Shown here piece after piece: positions 20,164-22,500 of a stretch of 22,500 nt of DNA (within the stretch, counting starts at the first letter, position 1; each line of letters starts with the position of its first letter). Under the pieces are notes generated by a model. That model did not search any database, was not told the DNA's origin, and saw nothing but the letters and a program-made list of their open reading frames with translations. The translations under genes were made by a program, and so were the position numbers. Origin of the DNA: Salpingoeca rosetta (taxonomy: Eukaryota > Opisthokonta > Choanoflagellata > Craspedida > Salpingoecidae); the NCBI RefSeq assembly GCF_000188695.1, contig NW_004754891.1, forward strand, positions 208,061-230,560. The letters are read 5' to 3'.

Positions 20164-21927
20164 CGATGATGATGATGATGATGATGATGTGCAGAGAGGT
20201 GACGTGAGTGTTCACGGATGCGTAGTAGGCAAGTGTGCTCAGATACCATAACAACGCAAGCAGTGAGGCAGCTAGAAGGCAGATCAAGAGCCACGTGGAA
20301 ACACACAGACACACACACACACACGTGCGCACGCACAGACAGACAGACAGACAGACACACACACACCGCACAAACAAAGCATACATCTTTGTGGCTGTTT
20401 GGAGATTGCCGCTTTCAAAACAGGAGTCGAAGTGCAGATGGTCCTCATCGCCAGCTGCTCCACTCGACGCAACAGCACCGGACCCGGCGTCCGCATCCAC
20501 TGCATGACGCAATGCGCCGTTGGATCCATTGTCACCGTTGATTGCGTTCAGGGTATCGCTCTCCTCTGAAATGGGTGTGTATTCACGCACGCGTGATGGC
20601 AGGAACTGCGGAAGCAGCAGCAGCAGCAGCGATAGTGGTCACAGTGAGTGTGTGAATAAGCGTGTTCGTGCGTGAAAATGTGCGTGTGTGTATGTGTGTG
20701 TAGATGGTAGACTCATGAGGCAGCGACGCGATGACGCCAACAGGCTGCAGGTTCCATGGTGTGCATGAGAGGGTTGACCTGTGGTGCAGGGCTGATGCGG
20801 CGCTCGTACACGACTGGGCCGGTTCCGCGAATCAGACGCACACGCAGTCGCTCCACGTACCCTGTTGCAGACGCAGGAGAAGAAGGGGGAGGGTGTGTGT
20901 GTGTGCGTGTGTGTGTGTGTGTGTGCGCGAAGCACATGAAGGCGCGTGAGCACGACCGGGAAGGAAGGGCTGTCTCACAGCAGCAACGAGTCACACACAA
21001 ACACTCACAGCAGACACATGCACACACGCACCTGGGTCAGCGCGTTGGTGGAATGGCTCAGGCTCAGGGGCGTTGTAGTATGGAAACGAGGGCGCAGGAT
21101 ACACCATATCAATGTCCGTTGGCCTGCGTGAAGCCGTCAACAGGGTGCGGGCACACGTTAAGGGAAAGTGGGGGGGGGGGACGGTGTGTGCGTGTGTGTC
21201 AGCTTGTGTGTTTGTGTGACGTGGGGAAAAAACGGGACGAATGGAATGGCCAGGCGTAGCGAGAAGGCGAGGCACGTCACGAGCAGAGTGGCAGCTCAGG
21301 GAACCACACCATCTGGGCTGCGGTTGCGTGTTGGTATCTCGTTCCTGTGGAAGGACCGTCTTGCGATGCATGGGTGTCTTCAGCTTCGTCACCACCTACA
21401 CGCACAACCACGGTGACACAGCATTCAGCAAGACCAAACAGGTAGCAGGTGTCAGTGAGTTGGAAAGACCTTTCCCTGGGTGGCTTGTGGCAGGATCGAG
21501 TCGCAGCCAGACAAGCACACGCCACACGCAAGCATGCGCTTGCCATCACAGCGTACTTGCACAACAAGACCCACACCACTACGCAGCACGTTTCCAAGGC
21601 ACGACACAACAACAGCCATAGCACAGCATGTCATTGCACCTGTTTGCCTCCGACGACGACGTATTCCACTTGGGTGCTGAGCTTGGCTTGCTCTGCCGTT
21701 GACATGGGCGCCGATGCCCTGCGCTGCTCCGTGTGCCGCACAGCGCCACTTGCGTCGCGGTCCTCCTGGTCTTCGCCGTCAGCGTTGGCAGCGACCGATG
21801 TGTTGGAGAGGACATCGGTGTGGTATTCTTTTGCAATGCCATCGTAGAAGCGGTGGCGGATCTCGTTGTGCCCGCCCAGCATCTTCTCAAGGCGTTCGCG
21901 CAGCCGCCGCTCCACATCGTATGACAT
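13011..21927 (-). CDS. Cytosolic carboxypeptidase, CCP2/CCP3 (AGBL2/3) type, M14 metallopeptidase with long C-terminal tail
   Basis: The model has 22 exons: 21927-21640, 21395-21310, 21123-21032, 20861-20779, 20605-20385, 20120-19988, 19771-19698, 19473-19320, 19040-18885, 18658-18557, 18379-18224, 18084-17897, 17718-17655, 17499-17418, 17277-17207, 16944-16560, 16301-16151, 15944-15887, 15301-15201, 14987-14866, 14685-13542 and 13350-13011. This gives about 1416 residues. The CCP N-domain includes [29 protein letters not shown] and HCYPYTYS. The catalytic domain has [11 protein letters not shown] (zinc ligands H438, E441), [16 protein letters not shown] with DLNR (R498), [12 protein letters not shown] (H534) and FTMEATF (general base E608). 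No catalytic residue is missing. The family removes glutamates from tubulin tails in cilia. After DYCDPDQAK the tail of about 765 residues is Ser-, His-, Gln- and Arg-rich. Start chosen at MSYDVERR; 21966 is an alternative. The 20778 donor and the 3' end are uncertain. Confidence 0.91.
13157..13212. repeat. (GTGA)n-type tetranucleotide tract with GGGA variants
   Basis: Short GAGT/GAGG units lie near the 3' end of the carboxypeptidase gene. The same tetranucleotide family makes up the large array at 4261-4395. Confidence 0.85.
15585..15762. repeat. Stacked microsatellites (TGA)n, (GTAGTT)n, (GTA)n, (GTT)n in carboxypeptidase intron
   Basis: Four trinucleotide and hexanucleotide families lie head to tail: (TGA)n at 15585-15667, (GTAGTT)n at about 15682-15726, (GTA)n at 15727-15745 and (GTT)n at 15746-15762. 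All are inside the 585-bp intron 15302-15886, the longest intron in the window. The units differ by single substitutions. Confidence 0.9.
15998..16150. repeat. (CA)n - (CAAA)n - (CA)n compound array ending at a donor site
   Basis: (CA)n at 15998-16030, (CAAA)n at about 16030-16118 with one CAGA variant, then (CA)n to 16150. On the sense (minus) strand the array starts exactly at the donor: exon ...ATGAGCAG, then GTGTGTGTG. It fills most of the intron 15945-16150. Confidence 0.93.
16481..16547. repeat. (CA)n with two poly-C runs, carboxypeptidase intron
   Basis: C-runs at about 16481-16490 and 16528-16534 alternate with CA repeats in a near-duplicate block (ACAGACACCCCCC type). They lie in intron 16302-16559, close to the sense-strand donor. 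Confidence 0.88.
17058..17166. repeat. (CA)n array with CAAA and CACG variants, carboxypeptidase intron
   Basis: About 108 bp of CA in intron 16945-17206, GT on the sense strand and on the donor side. A further (CA)n at 17394-17418 abuts the next upstream exon, so that donor (CAT|GTGTGT) lies inside the repeat. Confidence 0.92.
18720..18880. repeat. Degenerate (CA)n / CATAAACACA array, carboxypeptidase intron
   Basis: CA blocks are interrupted by repeated CATAAAYACACAC and ATGCACATAAACACACACA-type units. They fill most of intron 18659-18884. Confidence 0.88.
19119..19303. repeat. (CAGACA)n and degenerate (CA)n with CGCACGTGCA units
   Basis: (ACAGAC)n at 19119-19149 leads into CA blocks separated by ACGCACGTGCACGCA-like units that recur at about 19176, 19233 and 19262. 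The array is in intron 19041-19319. Confidence 0.88.
19561..19620. repeat. (TTG)20 array in carboxypeptidase intron
   Basis: Sixty uninterrupted bases of TTG lie within intron 19474-19697. This is the same trinucleotide that encodes poly-Asn at 1509-1562, but here it is non-coding. Confidence 0.95.
19799..19856. repeat. (GT)n array in carboxypeptidase intron
   Basis: Pure GT, about 29 units, on the acceptor side of intron 19772-19987 in sense orientation (CA on the sense strand). Confidence 0.95.
20122..20188. repeat. (TGA)n array abutting an acceptor
   Basis: TGA repeats with one CGA interruption lie in intron 20121-20384. On the sense strand the intron ends ...TCATCATCATCAG and the next base is exon, so the repeat itself supplies the 3' splice site region. 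Confidence 0.92.
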
Positions 21928-22112
21928 GGCCAGAGGGGATGCGTCGCCCCTCCTCTCACACCACACACACGCTCACACACTCGCACTCTCGCACACACGA
22001 CTCTCGCTCCCTCGCAACTACAACAACACCCTCAACAACAGCAACAACAACAACGACGAGTGTATCCGTTTTTTCGCGTTGCGTTGATGATTCGATTGCA
22101 CACTGGCTGGCG
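21928..22112. promoter_or_regulatory. Divergent spacer carboxypeptidase / EF-G, probable bidirectional promoter
   Basis: This 185-bp spacer holds CA/CT-rich sequence (21956-22010) and (AAC)n-like sequence (22018-22054). A GAGGGG/CCCCTC inverted repeat lies at 21933-21938 and 21947-21952. The promoter role is inferred from orientation. Part of it could be coding if the carboxypeptidase starts at 21966. Confidence 0.45.
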
Positions 22113-22366
22113 ATGATGATGAACGTGTTGCTTGGTGGTGGTGGTGGTGGGAGGTTGTTGCTGGGCAGGTGTGCGCGATGGGGAGTGGCTGCAGTGATGA
22201 ATGCGCGGCGGGGATTGTCCCGCGGCGTGGTGGCTAGGAGTAAGAAGCATCACAAGCAGGCAGCAGCAGCGGCAGCGACGGGCCAGCAGGCTGGCGCCGA
22301 CGAGCACCTTGAGCTCATCCGCAACATTGGCATCATGGCACACATCGACGCGGGCAAGACCACCAC
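22113..22366 (+). CDS. Mitochondrial EF-G-like GTPase, first exon only (EF-G2/GFM2 type)
   Basis: The exon ends at a GTATGG donor after ...AAG ACC ACC AC (phase 2), and the intron runs off the window. The last residues ELIRNIGIMAHIDAGKTT contain the G1/P-loop AHIDAGKT (76-83). IRNIGIMAHIDAGKTTT is the N-terminal signature of EF-G. It resembles bacterial EF-G and mitochondrial EF-G2 (ribosome recycling, GFM2) more than EF-G1, which usually has SAHIDSGKTT. The stretch before it is rich in Arg, Lys, Gly and Ala (ARRGLSRGVVARSKKHHKQ) and lacks acidic residues, as in a mitochondrial presequence. Start candidates are the ATG triplet at 22113, 22116 and 22119, and the ATG at 22197. The last gives a compact, strongly basic presequence and may be the true start. 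The rest of the GTPase is outside the window. Confidence 0.82.
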
Positions 22367-22500
22367 GTATGGCAGTGTGTGTGTGTGTGTCTTTGTGAGC
22401 GAGTGAATGGGTGAATGTGTGTGTGTGTGTGCGTTTGTGAGTGAGTGAGCGGGTGTGTGTGAGTGTGTGTGTCTTTGCGAGTGTGTGTGTGTGTGTGTGT
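22367..22500 (+). other. Start of EF-G intron 1, GT-rich
   Basis: Donor GTATGG is followed by (GT)n with GAGTGA variants up to the window edge, the same GT-on-donor-side layout as other introns here. Confidence 0.8.

Noticed and set aside
1..22500. Prokaryotic defence, phage, plasmid or biosynthetic system
   Set aside because: All supported genes are spliced eukaryotic housekeeping-type genes. No tRNA, rRNA, transposase, integrase or terminal repeats were recognised.

Overview
The window is nuclear DNA from an intron-rich, GC-leaning unicellular eukaryote. Introns are short (about 120-585 bp), use GT-AG borders, and are packed with (GT)n/(CA)n and other microsatellites. The gene families (FAM135, ACSF3, AGBL2/3-type carboxypeptidase, EF-G2mt) and the style of the introns suggest a choanoflagellate or close holozoan protist, but that is an inference. 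I find nothing prokaryotic: no operon, phage, CRISPR or insertion sequence.

Six protein genes lie on strictly alternating strands. (1) <1-5123, minus: FAM135-like protein with a DUF676 serine-esterase/lipase domain, 6 exons, 3' end outside the window. (2) 5559-6314, plus: 122-residue protein that is a single PH domain, 2 exons. (3) 7581-8486, minus: intronless fatty acid 2-hydroxylase core without a cytochrome b5 domain. (4) 8650-12540, plus: ACSF3/malonyl-CoA synthetase-type acyl-CoA synthetase, 9 exons. (5) about 13011-21927, minus: cytosolic carboxypeptidase (CCP2/3, AGBL2/3 type; tubulin deglutamylase family), 22 exons, with a very long low-complexity C-terminal tail. (6) 22113 onward, plus: first exon of a mitochondrial EF-G-like GTPase (EF-G2/GFM2 type). 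I built the exon models by hand; every modelled junction has GT-AG borders and keeps the codon phase. The weakest points are the 3' end of the carboxypeptidase gene and one donor near 20778.

Three head-to-head pairs have short shared spacers (435, 163 and 185 bp) that probably act as bidirectional promoters. The two convergent spacers (6315-7580 and 12541-13010) hold mostly dinucleotide arrays and a small minisatellite. Functionally, genes 1, 3 and 4 relate to lipids: a putative lipase, fatty-acid 2-hydroxylation for sphingolipids, and malonyl-CoA supply for mitochondrial fatty-acid synthesis. Gene 2 may bind membrane phosphoinositides, gene 5 acts on polyglutamylated tubulin, and gene 6 on mitochondrial ribosomes. 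There is no sign that they form one pathway.

The most unusual feature is intron architecture. Across both strands, introns tend to carry (GT)n on the sense strand next to the donor and (CA)n near the acceptor, sometimes with the splice site inside the array. I saw no convincing new defence, mobile or regulatory system.
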